DNA of 39,667 nucleotides, taken from contig JANQRW010000074.1 of NCBI GenBank assembly GCA_028284365.1, positions 76,886 to 116,552 of the forward strand, written 5' to 3'. The DNA comes from Marinicella sp. GTDB lineage: Bacteria; Pseudomonadota; Gammaproteobacteria; Xanthomonadales; Marinicellaceae. The notes under the pieces were generated by a model, which saw only the letters and a list, made by a program, of their open reading frames with translations, was not told where the DNA came from and made no database searches. The stretch's first letter is position 1. Each line of letters starts with the position of its first letter. A program made the translations under genes and the position numbers. This document shows positions 19,697-28,827 of the stretch, in pieces.

Positions 19697-21145
19697 TCAC
19701 CCCCCTAAGCCATTCAAATGATTAACCAATCTCTGGCCTAAAATCACCATATTTAGTGTTGGATTTACAGAGCCTGATGTACTAAAAACAGATCCGCCAG
19801 CCATATACATATTATCGAGACCAAAGACTTTACAATTTCCATCAACTACGGCATTATTTGGAGAAGCCCCCATTCTTGTAGTTCCCATATGGTGGTGCCC
19901 ACCTAAAGTATTTCTTCCTGGAGCTCTTTGGTATCCTCTGGCTCTACCCAAATCATTAACGGCAACAAATTTTGGAAATTCCTTTGCTATGAAATTGATC
20001 GATCTGTAATCATGGTCAGTCATCTTCCAGTGCAATTCCATTTTGGGAATGCCATAAATATCAAGTTCATTCAGCAATTCCACTTTGTTTTCTCGAATAG
20101 GCTCTTGTTCCGAAAGAACGATGGCTTTATAACTCTGGCCAAGAACGACTTTGGGGTCTTCTTTTTTGCTTTGCCTGGAAAGAACAACAGTTTGCCCATT
20201 AAGCTTATATTTTCTTTGAGCTTCATCTGTAACTTTGAATCTAGCCATATGCACGGCCGTACCCAATCTCACGCCAACATAATGCTTTAAACTCTTTATT
20301 TGAGCTTTAGAAGTATACATGTGTCCAATATCACGATGCGGGTGCTCCATGAAATATCGACCAATTGAGTCGTAACAAGGTAAATTAGGGGCCGTTTCTT
20401 TAGAAAACCAATATTTCATTAACCTACCATTTTCAATGGCACCCGTAGCCACCACAAATTGATTGGCTGTGAAATAATTAAGCCTATTATCTAAAGTTCT
20501 TGTTTGAATTGTTTTTAACCTGGATTTCAGGTTTGAAAACTCTAGGTTTATTACCGTTTGATCTAAATATATTGTTAAATTTTTTGTCTTTTCTAATGCT
20601 TCCCTGTGCGACTGGCCAAAATGACCAAAATCCACTGGGTGAGAGGAAACAATCTGCGGACTTAGTTTATAGTGACAGTTTTCAAATATCTCTGAATCTA
20701 TCAGCTTTCTGTAATTAAGCTTTGGATGAATATTACTCCAGTCAAAATCATCTATGTTCATGAGCTTACAAGCAGGAGTAACATACTTCAAATAATCGTC
20801 GTATTCAATTGGCCAGCCACTATTCTCCATCCAGTCTCTCTTCTGAAAATCAAGCCGGTCAAATAAACGAGAATTACCACCCCAAACCCATTGAGTTCCG
20901 CCAAATGCCCTTATTCGAGTCGCGGCTAAATCATAAACATCATTACCAATAATGTCAGCTATGGCTGCTTGTTGCGAGGGACCTGGCTTCTCAAAACCAC
21001 TTTCCAATACGACTACTTTTTTATCTGGGTTATTTTGTGCATAGGTAAGTGCAATCGAAAGCCCTGTTACACCACCACCTATCACACATAAATGTGCTTC
21101 AATACTTTCATTAGTTAATTTATGGTCTTCCTTAATAATACTCAT
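19697..21145 (-). CDS. GMC-family FAD-dependent oxidoreductase
   Basis: A 482-residue glucose-methanol-choline family dehydrogenase or oxidase. The FAD Rossmann motif is CVIGGGVTGLSIAL (residues 20-33) with the ribose-binding Glu in VVVLESG. The C-terminal GMC domain has GGHHHMGTTRMG (catalytic His region), a metal-free NMYMAGGSVFSTSGSVNPT segment containing the conserved Asn, and the final helix MVILGQRLVNHL. No signal peptide is visible, so if it works outside the cytoplasm it may be exported in complex with its Tat-signal partner encoded one base downstream. It probably oxidises an alcohol or sugar and passes electrons to the respiratory chain; the substrate is unknown. Confidence 0.88.
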   Translation of the reverse strand: MSIIKEDHKLTNESIEAHLCVIGGGVTGLSIALTYAQNNPDKKVVVLESGFEKPGPSQQAAIADIIGNDVYDLAATRIRAFGGTQWVWGGNSRLFDRLDFQKRDWMENSGWPIEYDDYLKYVTPACKLMNIDDFDWSNIHPKLNYRKLIDSEIFENCHYKLSPQIVSSHPVDFGHFGQSHREALEKTKNLTIYLDQTVINLEFSNLKSRLKTIQTRTLDNRLNYFTANQFVVATGAIENGRLMKYWFSKETAPNLPCYDSIGRYFMEHPHRDIGHMYTSKAQIKSLKHYVGVRLGTAVHMARFKVTDEAQRKYKLNGQTVVLSRQSKKEDPKVVLGQSYKAIVLSEQEPIRENKVELLNELDIYGIPKMELHWKMTDHDYRSINFIAKEFPKFVAVNDLGRARGYQRAPGRNTLGGHHHMGTTRMGASPNNAVVDGNCKVFGLDNMYMAGGSVFSTSGSVNPTLNMVILGQRLVNHLNGLGG

Positions 21146-21211
21146 ATTAATACATTTGTTTGCTAAGATTTAATGAATTTGTTAGTTTAAAAAATTCAAG
21201 ATTGCGGATGA

Positions 21212-22945
21212 TCAAAATTGAAAATATGGGTTCCCACTGTCTAATTGATCCGCACTTATAACTTTATTATTTAAAACCACAGCGGCATCGACTTTATTAC
21301 TTGATTTATTTTCTAGTGCTATATTTTTAACAACCAACTCGCTAAAAAAAGGCTTTCCTGCCCTTGTTACTCTACTCCAAACACCATGAGAAATCGAAAA
21401 GTGTGTTATGCCTTCATCAACGAATTCAGCAGAGTCATATAAACTGAACAATCGATTTAAATCCACATCTAAAAGTTGATTTTCTCTTTGGTCAAATTCC
21501 AAATTAAAACTGATAATTTTTTTGTTTTTAATATTTTTATCCAAGTATTTAGTTGAAGCTCTGTTTCCATCTGAGTTATAAAACCAAGATTGATACATGA
21601 GTTTAACCCTCTCTTCACCGCCGCCCCAGTGAAACAATACCATTTTATCTCTGGCTTTATTTTTGTTATACAAAATTAGCTTTATATAACCGCCACCACC
21701 TTTTTGGTGAAATTTAGGTGTTTTAAACTCATATTGCAACTGGACTGGTTGACTTAAGTCCAATTCAACAACTTGATAAGTTTCCATATACTCATCAAAT
21801 GACCATGAACCCCAAGGAGCTTTGAGACTTAAGATATTCGAGCCATTTTTGACAATGTTCTTAAATGCATTATTTGTGTCCTTTTTATAACGATAGCTTT
21901 TTTTCCATCCATTAAATCCTTTCTTAAAACTTGGGTTTCTTAAATTTTTATTTGGTGTAATCTCAGCTTCTGATTTAAAAAACCGTCTATCCATTGCTGG
22001 TTTGAAAGCTTTAAGTTTTGCTGGATAATTAACTTCAAAATCATGGTCTATTTTATGTCCAATCATTTCCACATCATCACCATCAACTTTGACCTCCAAG
22101 TAGAATCCTCGACGGAAATAACGGTCATCCGGGTCATGTTCAAACTCAACAAACTCCTCACCAAAAGGTCTCGCCATCACAGGTGTTGGAGAATTAACAA
22201 ATTTGGTTCCTTTATATTCTAGTGAGCTTTTGATAGATGCTTTTACCCCTACATGTACATGACCTGTAAAAGCATATTTGACGTTACCATGTTCTGTAAT
22301 GGCTTCAAGCATTTGGTTTTTAAACTTCATTGGCCAATACGTATAGTACTCCATTTGGCTAAGACCAACCGGCATGATGTGATAATGCATAAACAGCATC
22401 ACTTGCTTATCTTTGTGCGCAGCCAACTCTTTTCTTATCCAAGCCAGCTGCTGTTCTTTTTGTTCTTTTTGCAAGTACTTTTCTTGAGCACCAATGACAA
22501 TGAATTGCCAATCCCCATAACTGAATGAGTAGTTCAGTTTTTCATAACCTGATAATTTCTTTTGGGCTTGAAAGAACTTTGGGTCATCATTGTAACCATC
22601 ATGATTACCATGAACTAATTTGACCGGTACTTCTTGTTTACTAACAATTCTGGTGAAGTTATCAAAAGCATCTTGATAAGGGTCCCATACCAAGTCACCG
22701 TTATAAACAACGAAATCTACTGCCTCTTTTTTGTTTTCAGCATTAACCTCTGCTACAAAGTTTTCCAATAATTCATTAAGAATTTTAAGGCCTTTTCTTT
22801 CAGTGTTTTCAGGGCCCATTTGTGGGTCTGCATTAATAAAAAATCGAAATGACTTCTTATCAACGTTAGAAACTGGTTCAGTAGCGCCTAGTAGGCTTGT
22901 GGAGATACAAGTCAATAGCCCTGTGATTAGCAACAGTGTTTTCAT
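21212..22945 (-). CDS. Secreted calcineurin-like metallophosphoesterase with C-terminal beta domain
   Basis: A 577-residue exported protein with signal peptide MKTLLLITGLLTCISTSLLG. The two-metal phosphoesterase motifs are in order: FFINADPQMG (variant of DxH), VVYNGDLVWD (GDxxx), LVHGNHDGYND (GNHD), LFMHYHIMP (H) and FTGHVHVG (GHxH). The first motif has Gln where the family usually has His (DPQ for DxH). After residue ~300 comes a region of about 270 residues that looks like a galactose-binding or carbohydrate-binding beta-sandwich (NPSFKKGFNGWKKSY...GGGGYIKLILYNK). It heads the group leading into the GMC oxidoreductase, 66 bases away. It may remove phosphate from a phosphorylated glycan or metabolite in the periplasm; the substrate is not predictable. 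Confidence 0.82.
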   Translation of the reverse strand: MKTLLLITGLLTCISTSLLGATEPVSNVDKKSFRFFINADPQMGPENTERKGLKILNELLENFVAEVNAENKKEAVDFVVYNGDLVWDPYQDAFDNFTRIVSKQEVPVKLVHGNHDGYNDDPKFFQAQKKLSGYEKLNYSFSYGDWQFIVIGAQEKYLQKEQKEQQLAWIRKELAAHKDKQVMLFMHYHIMPVGLSQMEYYTYWPMKFKNQMLEAITEHGNVKYAFTGHVHVGVKASIKSSLEYKGTKFVNSPTPVMARPFGEEFVEFEHDPDDRYFRRGFYLEVKVDGDDVEMIGHKIDHDFEVNYPAKLKAFKPAMDRRFFKSEAEITPNKNLRNPSFKKGFNGWKKSYRYKKDTNNAFKNIVKNGSNILSLKAPWGSWSFDEYMETYQVVELDLSQPVQLQYEFKTPKFHQKGGGGYIKLILYNKNKARDKMVLFHWGGGEERVKLMYQSWFYNSDGNRASTKYLDKNIKNKKIISFNLEFDQRENQLLDVDLNRLFSLYDSAEFVDEGITHFSISHGVWSRVTRAGKPFFSELVVKNIALENKSSNKVDAAVVLNNKVISADQLDSGNPYFQF

Positions 22946-23015
22946 TTATAGAGAAGAAATCGGTAAAAGAAAGCCGGATTTTAACAGAAATAAGCTTTCA
23001 TATAATTATGATAGA

Positions 23016-24104
23016 TCAAAAATAATCATCTGAAACCGATTCATCTTCGCTGGTGAGGTTAATTTTGACCTCAAGTCCCTGAGCCGAGTCTGCATTACCA
23101 AGCGCTTCCTCAAGCGTAATGATCCCATCCTTATACATGTCATAAAGGGCTTGGTCGAAGGTCTGCATCCCATCTTCCAATGATTTTTCCATCGCCATTT
23201 TCAACTCATTAATTTCACCCCGACGAATCATTTCTCGAATTTGGGGGGTATTCATCAGCACTTCACAGGCAGGTCTGCGCTTACCATCAACATCAATAAC
23301 TAGCCTTTGTGAAATAACAGCACGTAAATTCAACGCCAGATTCATCAGCACATTGTTGTGCATATCATTGGGGAAAAAATTTAACACACGCTCCATAGCT
23401 TGGTCTGAGTTGTTGGCATGTAAGGTGGCCATACACAAATGTCCAGTTTCAGCAAATGAAATGGCAGCTTCCATGGTTTCAGCATCATTGATTTCACCAA
23501 TTAAAATCAAATCAGGTGCTTCCCTTAAAGCATTTTTCAACGCCGGACCATAACCTAAAGTGTCAATACCTATTTCACGTTGATTAACCACCGATTTCTT
23601 GTGTTTATGGACATATTCAATGGGATCTTCAACAGTCAAAATATGACCAGTAACATTTGAGTTTCTATAATCAATCATCGATGCCATGGTGGTGGATTTT
23701 CCTGATCCAGTTGCCCCTACAACCAAAATCAACCCCCTTTTTTCCATGATCAAGTCATATAAATGCCCAGGCATATTCAACTCATCCAAAGGTGGTATGG
23801 TGGTTTTAATCGTTCTGATGACCATTGAAACTTCACCACGCTGTCTGAAAACATTAACCCGATATCGCCCCACACCTTTGATTGAAACAGCAAGGTTACA
23901 CTCTAAAGTTTCCTCAAATTCTTTAATTTGTCTTTCATCCATTAATGAATATGCAATTTTTTCAACAATCCCAGGTGGTAAGCCGGTACTACTCATTGAT
24001 TCAAGAACACCTTCTGTTTTCACATTAATAGGTGCGCCAGTACTCAAATACATGTCTGAACCATTGTTTTCGCGCATGGTTTTTAAAAAATGAGTTAAAT
24101 CCAT
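23016..24104 (-). CDS. pilU: Type IV pilus retraction ATPase, PilU type
   Basis: A 362-residue PilT/PilU hexameric ATPase that powers pilus retraction together with PilT. The Walker A is VVGATGSGKSTTM (about residues 127-139), the Asp box lies in TVEDPIEYVHKHKKSVVNQR, and the His box is TGHLCMATLHANN. The C-terminal part (MQTFDQALYDMYKDGIITLE...ADSAQGL) and the acidic tail fit PilU better than PilT. One oddity: the Walker B region reads LILIGEINDAETM, with Asn where PilT, PilU, PilB and GspE nearly always have Arg (GE-x-R-D/S). It is alone at the head of a minus-strand stretch; no pilT is adjacent. It links the window to the two pilin genes 7-14 kb away. Confidence 0.92.
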   Translation of the reverse strand: MDLTHFLKTMRENNGSDMYLSTGAPINVKTEGVLESMSSTGLPPGIVEKIAYSLMDERQIKEFEETLECNLAVSIKGVGRYRVNVFRQRGEVSMVIRTIKTTIPPLDELNMPGHLYDLIMEKRGLILVVGATGSGKSTTMASMIDYRNSNVTGHILTVEDPIEYVHKHKKSVVNQREIGIDTLGYGPALKNALREAPDLILIGEINDAETMEAAISFAETGHLCMATLHANNSDQAMERVLNFFPNDMHNNVLMNLALNLRAVISQRLVIDVDGKRRPACEVLMNTPQIREMIRRGEINELKMAMEKSLEDGMQTFDQALYDMYKDGIITLEEALGNADSAQGLEVKINLTSEDESVSDDYF

Positions 24105-24137
24105 AAAATCCTCTGAAAGGTTGGTTACTTAATTTTT

Positions 24138-24587
24138 CTAAAAATCAGCCTGACATATGAAGTCTAATTGAGCTTTCTTAACACCCAATAATTGTCCAGC
24201 TTTATAAAATAAATTTTCTTCTAATAAATGAACTTCATTATCTGCAACTGCCAAAGCCCACAAATGTCGTAACAAATCATGTTTCTGTTCACTGTTTAAG
24301 TAATTATTGATGACATTGGTTTGAGATTCAAGCGAAATCGAAAAGTCAGTGCGCATTTCAGCAGCTTCAATGTAATTACTGATATCTGTTTTAGTTAAAC
24401 CTAACTTGTTAGATAAATATTCAGCCAATGCGGTTTTTTCTGCATAAAGTTCAACAAAATCAGCTTTGACCATCTCTAACATCAACTCCACTATGGCCTG
24501 GTTCAACTCTCGTTGTTCTGCTGCACTCAGTTGTTTTTCTGCTGGATCGAGTTGTAACAAGGATTTAATTGAACTGAATAAATTCAT
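24138..24587 (-). CDS. TerB-like tellurite-resistance family protein
   Basis: A 149-residue acidic, all-helical protein. The first ~25 residues (MNLFSSIKSLLQL) look like an amphipathic lead. The remainder matches the TerB/DjlA-like fold: paired acidic helices such as ALAEYLSNKLGLTKTDI and HLWALAVADNEVHLLEENLF, with the characteristic VADNEVH metal-binding-like acidic turn. I chose the ATG at 24587 because the longer frame to 24803 would extend across the promoter region and into the divergent mltD gene with unlike sequence. The role is unknown; proteins of this fold are linked to metal sensing or membrane stress. A 33-base gap separates it from pilU downstream. Confidence 0.75.
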   Translation of the reverse strand: MNLFSSIKSLLQLDPAEKQLSAAEQRELNQAIVELMLEMVKADFVELYAEKTALAEYLSNKLGLTKTDISNYIEAAEMRTDFSISLESQTNVINNYLNSEQKHDLLRHLWALAVADNEVHLLEENLFYKAGQLLGVKKAQLDFICQADF

Positions 24588-24657
24588 ACCTGAATGCTTG
24601 CCGAAGTCGTTAAAATACTGATAATACACAATACGCCCGAATGCTGCAAATAACTTT

Positions 24658-25971
24658 ATGCGACTGATTTTAATCTTAATTCTACTTTTAGCCATCTCAG
24701 CTTGCCAAAAACAAGCGGTCAAACCAGAACTTACACCTGAACCCAAACCATTAACCACACAAGATTTAATCAAAGGGATAGCGCTGTGCCAAAAAGACCC
24801 CAATTGCCTGCAACAGCTTAATCAATATTTTTCAGATTTGGCCCACCAAGCCAAAATTGAAGAGGAACTGGCTGAAAATATCCCCCCAGAAGGAAGCCCC
24901 TCATCCGAAATTTCAAACGATCAAACTGTGGTTGAAAACCAACAAATCATCACTGATGAACCCAATATAAGTTTAAAAATCCCTTTACTCAGTAACACCA
25001 AGGTACAGGCTGCGTTGAATGAATGGCTCACCTGGAAAAGGCCAAAACTAATTGAAACCTGGCAGAATTACCAATTTTTGAAAAATAAAATTTGGCCACC
25101 GTTTGCTGACAAAGACATTCCAGAATCTTTATTGTTAGCCATCATCACCCAAGAGAGTGGTGGGCGCGTTCACTCCATGTCTTCAGCTGGTGCCAGTGGC
25201 TTATTTCAATTTATGCCTGCCACCGCCAAACGTTTTGGGGTATTGGGAACAATAGGCGATTACGACGCCCGCTACCACCCTGAAACTGCAGCGAAAGGCG
25301 CAGCCAAGTATATTCAGGAACAGCAAGACAAATATGATGATGATTATGCCAAAATCCTGGCTGCCTATAACGCTGGGGAAAATAGGTTCAGACGCTTAAA
25401 CACCAAACACAATAATAAATCCATTTGGGACAGCCAATTCTTCTATGATTTACCCTCAGAAACCCAACACTACATTGGTACAGTACTATCAGCCAAATTA
25501 ATTTTTGATAATCCAGAAGCTTTTAATGTCACACTAACCGAAGCTGATGGTAGCACCACACTGATTCGCGCAAAAACAGATACATCATTAAGCGAATTAT
25601 CAGTTTGTTTTGGTCAATACAACAACGAAATGGGCTGGTATCGAATCCTCAGAAACCTTAACTCAACAGTTAAAGCCAAGCGAATCATCAAACAAAATGC
25701 AGTTCTGGTCATACCTTCTGTATTAAAAAACATATACGAGAACAACTGCAGCAACACCGATTTAATGACACTGGCAAAGACCATTCATGATGCCGACTTC
25801 CCAGATCGCCCAACCTATACCTGGTATAAAATCAGACAAGGTGATTCTTTAAGTACCATCAGCCGTAAATTCAAATGCTCAAGCAGAAAAGAGATTGCCA
25901 GATTGAATAAAATCAGAGGACCGAGGTATTTAATTAACGCAGGTAAGAAGCTCAAAGTACCTCAATGCTGA
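24658..25971 (+). CDS. mltD: Membrane-bound lytic murein transglycosylase D-like lipoprotein
   Basis: A 437-residue lipoprotein with signal and lipobox LLLAISAC (Cys16). The SLT catalytic domain starts near residue 155: LLLAIITQESGG contains the catalytic Glu (about 166), followed by SSAGASGLFQFMPATAKRFG and the ILAAYNAGENRFRR segment. A C-terminal LysM (YKIRQGDSLSTISRKF...INAGKKLKVPQ) binds peptidoglycan. A second, degenerate LysM-like repeat is visible before it (DTSLSELSVCFGQYN...NAVLVIPS), with Cys-containing sequence. It cleaves glycan strands to 1,6-anhydro products in the periplasm. Its last seven bases overlap the next gene, so the two are translationally coupled. Confidence 0.92.
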   Translation: MRLILILILLLAISACQKQAVKPELTPEPKPLTTQDLIKGIALCQKDPNCLQQLNQYFSDLAHQAKIEEELAENIPPEGSPSSEISNDQTVVENQQIITDEPNISLKIPLLSNTKVQAALNEWLTWKRPKLIETWQNYQFLKNKIWPPFADKDIPESLLLAIITQESGGRVHSMSSAGASGLFQFMPATAKRFGVLGTIGDYDARYHPETAAKGAAKYIQEQQDKYDDDYAKILAAYNAGENRFRRLNTKHNNKSIWDSQFFYDLPSETQHYIGTVLSAKLIFDNPEAFNVTLTEADGSTTLIRAKTDTSLSELSVCFGQYNNEMGWYRILRNLNSTVKAKRIIKQNAVLVIPSVLKNIYENNCSNTDLMTLAKTIHDADFPDRPTYTWYKIRQGDSLSTISRKFKCSSRKEIARLNKIRGPRYLINAGKKLKVPQC

Positions 25972-27734
25972 ATACCTCTCCAGCCAAGTCTTATTTTCTT
26001 GGTTGTTTTCTTACCCTCTGCAGCCTGCAGATTTTTCTTGCAATCACCAGCGAACTGTTTGTTGACGAGGCGTTTTATTGGTTAGAAGGTCAATATTTGG
26101 CTTGGTCATACAGCGAAGTGCCTGGCTGGGTACCTTGGATGAGTGCATTGACAGATTGGGTATTTCCGAAACACCCTTTTTGGCTCAGATTACCAAGCTT
26201 GATTGCAGTGTCTTCGATTCCTTGGTTAGGCATGTTTCTGAGCAAATTAATTTCCAAAAAAAATCATTATAACTGGGGCACTGGACTACTGTTATTATCC
26301 TTACCTATAATGGGTTTAAGTGGCACTTTAGCTGTTGCTGACATTTGGATTATTTACTTTACATTGCTTGCTTTTATAGCATGGATTGTTGCAATTAAAT
26401 CAAAACAGATAAGTCATTATTTATTGTTTGGTTTGATTCTTGCCATCGGCATCAATGTTCACATCCGCTTCTGGCTTATTGTGCTGATAACTTGTCTGGT
26501 TGTATTTTGGCAGTTTAAAAACGATAGAACTGCGGTTTTTTCCTTGTTGAAATTTACCTTACCCATGATGCTTATTGGGTTCATTCCTATCCTGTTGTTT
26601 AATTTACAAAATGATTTTCCGTTATTGGCATTTCAATTGAAAGATCGTCATCCCTGGGAATTTCAACCCAATCACTTTAGCTTTTTTGTGACTCAAATTT
26701 TAATAACAACACCTTTGGTGTTTTACCTTTGTTTTAAAACATTCAGCAATCGCACCAACTTAAACGGCAAACATGATCAAATAAGTAACGTGCTGGTATT
26801 TGCCGCAATCATTCACTGGTTGCTGTATGCCCTTTTAGGTTTCTATTCAGACACCTTAAGACTCAATCTTCACTGGACGCTGGTTTCTTATGTTTTATTG
26901 TTAATCGCGACCTCCTTGCAAATTAACCATTCAAATAAAACCCTGCTCAAGTGGAGTATTGTCACCGGTGTTAGCACACATATGTTATTGCTCTGCACCA
27001 TAATTTATTGGCAAAATTGGCAACAACCCAAATCAAACCTGAATGCTCAGATCACCTTCAATGCGATGGGCTGGAAACAATTAGCAAAACATACCGAACA
27101 GCTGTTGAAGAAGAACAAACAAACTTCAATAGTGGCTGATAACTTCATGACACTGGCACAGCTACATTATTATTCAGACGAAATAGACAGTATACGATCG
27201 ATACCACATCCTCTTAGTCACAAGCACGGGCGTACGAAACAACTGCAGATCATGAATCTGGAACTACAAAAAACCACCACAAGCAGAACCCTCGTGGTTG
27301 AACATTCAGCACTGAATTTACAACAACAAATCCTTTTTTACCGACAAACCTGTCAGCATCTTAATGGTATTGAGCTAATTGACTCACTGGATTTGTTCCA
27401 AGGCTTAAAGACTTATTACTTTTTTAAAACGGGTGGTGGAGCATGCCAAGTACCACCAATCATCTACCATGAAAGAAATGGCAACACAATCAGCGGATGG
27501 ATTATTGAGAACAAAACCAGAAACATTGGCATTGAGCTATTAAATGCTGACAAACACAAAATAACGATGAGCAGATCTGATATCAATCACAATGAATTAT
27601 TTAACTCCCTGCACCCTGGAGAATACCAATTATTGAATTTTTCGTTTGATCAAACAATTGACTCATACCAGTCACCTGTTCAATTAAAAGTTAGTTACAA
27701 CGACCAAACCATTCTCAGCCACCGCTTCAATTAG
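25965..27734 (+). CDS. GT-C (GT39/ArnT-like) membrane glycosyltransferase
   Basis: A 589-residue multispan protein. The first periplasmic loop contains DEAFYWLEGQYLAWSY (Asp34-Glu35), the acidic pair expected for PMT/ArnT-type enzymes that use polyprenyl-phosphate sugars, followed by the FWLRLPSLI segment common in the family. About ten hydrophobic helices follow, then a soluble C-terminal domain from about residue 400. It would transfer a lipid-linked sugar to an acceptor at the periplasmic face, such as lipid A, lipid or protein. It overlaps mltD by seven bases, and its stop is one base from the convergent DUF2333 stop. The acceptor is not predictable. Confidence 0.8.
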   Translation: MLNTSPAKSYFLGCFLTLCSLQIFLAITSELFVDEAFYWLEGQYLAWSYSEVPGWVPWMSALTDWVFPKHPFWLRLPSLIAVSSIPWLGMFLSKLISKKNHYNWGTGLLLLSLPIMGLSGTLAVADIWIIYFTLLAFIAWIVAIKSKQISHYLLFGLILAIGINVHIRFWLIVLITCLVVFWQFKNDRTAVFSLLKFTLPMMLIGFIPILLFNLQNDFPLLAFQLKDRHPWEFQPNHFSFFVTQILITTPLVFYLCFKTFSNRTNLNGKHDQISNVLVFAAIIHWLLYALLGFYSDTLRLNLHWTLVSYVLLLIATSLQINHSNKTLLKWSIVTGVSTHMLLLCTIIYWQNWQQPKSNLNAQITFNAMGWKQLAKHTEQLLKKNKQTSIVADNFMTLAQLHYYSDEIDSIRSIPHPLSHKHGRTKQLQIMNLELQKTTTSRTLVVEHSALNLQQQILFYRQTCQHLNGIELIDSLDLFQGLKTYYFFKTGGGACQVPPIIYHERNGNTISGWIIENKTRNIGIELLNADKHKITMSRSDINHNELFNSLHPGEYQLLNFSFDQTIDSYQSPVQLKVSYNDQTILSHRFN

Positions 27735-27735
27735 C

Positions 27736-28827
27736 TTAACCGTCCTCAAGCAATTGACGCAAGTCAATCACACCGGCATTGGCTCTTGATATATATGAAG
27801 CCATGACCAGAGAATGATTAGCAAAAAAACCAAAACCAGAACCGTTAAGAACCATCGGTGTCCAAATGGTATCTTGAGCGGCCTCTAATTCACGAATGAT
27901 TTGCTTCAATGATACCAAGGCATTTTTCTTTTCCAATACTGGCTTAAAGTCCACTTCAATTGCCTTCATAAAATGAATCAACGCCCAGGTCGCACCTCTG
28001 GCCTCATAGAAGTTATCATCAATTTTTAACCAAGGTGTCTGCACACGCAATTCACTGGGTTTAAAAGTGGATGTGGTTGCCACTTCATCACCCCCGGTAT
28101 CAGTATTGATGCGATCCTGACCGACGCTGGCACTTAGTTTTTGTGATAAAGCACCCAACCGCTTTTCAACCAAATTTAGCCAAGTGACCAAATTGTCTGT
28201 CCGCGCAAAGAATTGCGCTTCGGGGTCAGAGCTGTCGGCCAATCGCGTCAGATAGTCATGAAAATGTTCTTGGCCCTCACGATAACGGCCTTCAGTTTGT
28301 GGCCAGATCCATTTATCATTGTCATTATGAAACTTCGGATCAGCAGCAGCTAAATCCGCATCTTCCTCAGATTGGCTTTGAGAACGACTGATGTCATTGC
28401 GCATAACACGAGCAAAATCCCTGACTTGAACTAAAACCCCAAATTCCCAATTAGGCATGTTATCCATCAAGACGAATGGGGGCATCACATCATTTGACAT
28501 GTAACCACCAGGTTTACCCAATAAAACATCTGTCACTTCCATGAATGTTGCACCAGTTGTAAATCCAGTCACCATCTCATGCTTGTGTTTAGCAAGGCGC
28601 ATTTCTGCATTTGAATTCACATCAAAAAAATCAGGTTCTTGATCGAAGTATAAAGCCATTAAAACCATCAAGATCAACAGTAGCATTATCAACAACCCAT
28701 ACCAACGTAATGTTTGTTCACCAAAAAAGCGGTTTTTTTTATAACGGGCTTTAGATTTTTTTGTTTGATTAATAGAGGAAGTAGAACCTACACCATCTTC
28801 ATTAGCCTCGAAATGTTGATTTTTCAT
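27736..28827 (-). CDS. DUF2333 family inner-membrane-anchored protein
   Basis: A 363-residue protein with one membrane helix (about residues 42-61, LLIMLLLILMVLMALYF) and a large periplasmic part. The family's conserved stretch is present: GYMSNDVMPPFVLMDNMPNW followed by FGVLVQVRDFARVMRNDISR. A further conserved block is ATWALIHFMKAIEVDF. Found widely in gammaproteobacteria, the family has no established function. The ATG at 28827 has GAGGTG five bases upstream. A TATAAT element lies at 28857-28862 on this strand, giving a leader of about 23 bases, but no good -35 was found. Confidence 0.88.
   Translation of the reverse strand: MKNQHFEANEDGVGSTSSINQTKKSKARYKKNRFFGEQTLRWYGLLIMLLLILMVLMALYFDQEPDFFDVNSNAEMRLAKHKHEMVTGFTTGATFMEVTDVLLGKPGGYMSNDVMPPFVLMDNMPNWEFGVLVQVRDFARVMRNDISRSQSQSEEDADLAAADPKFHNDNDKWIWPQTEGRYREGQEHFHDYLTRLADSSDPEAQFFARTDNLVTWLNLVEKRLGALSQKLSASVGQDRINTDTGGDEVATTSTFKPSELRVQTPWLKIDDNFYEARGATWALIHFMKAIEVDFKPVLEKKNALVSLKQIIRELEAAQDTIWTPMVLNGSGFGFFANHSLVMASYISRANAGVIDLRQLLEDG

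Noticed and set aside
23686..24093. 135-codon plus-strand frame inside pilU
   Set aside because: It lies antisense within a clearly conserved gene and has no family resemblance or start signals.
24588..24803. N-terminal extension of the TerB-like protein
   Set aside because: The extra 72 codons overlap the start of the divergent mltD gene and its promoter region and resemble nothing; ATG 24587 gives the normal domain size.
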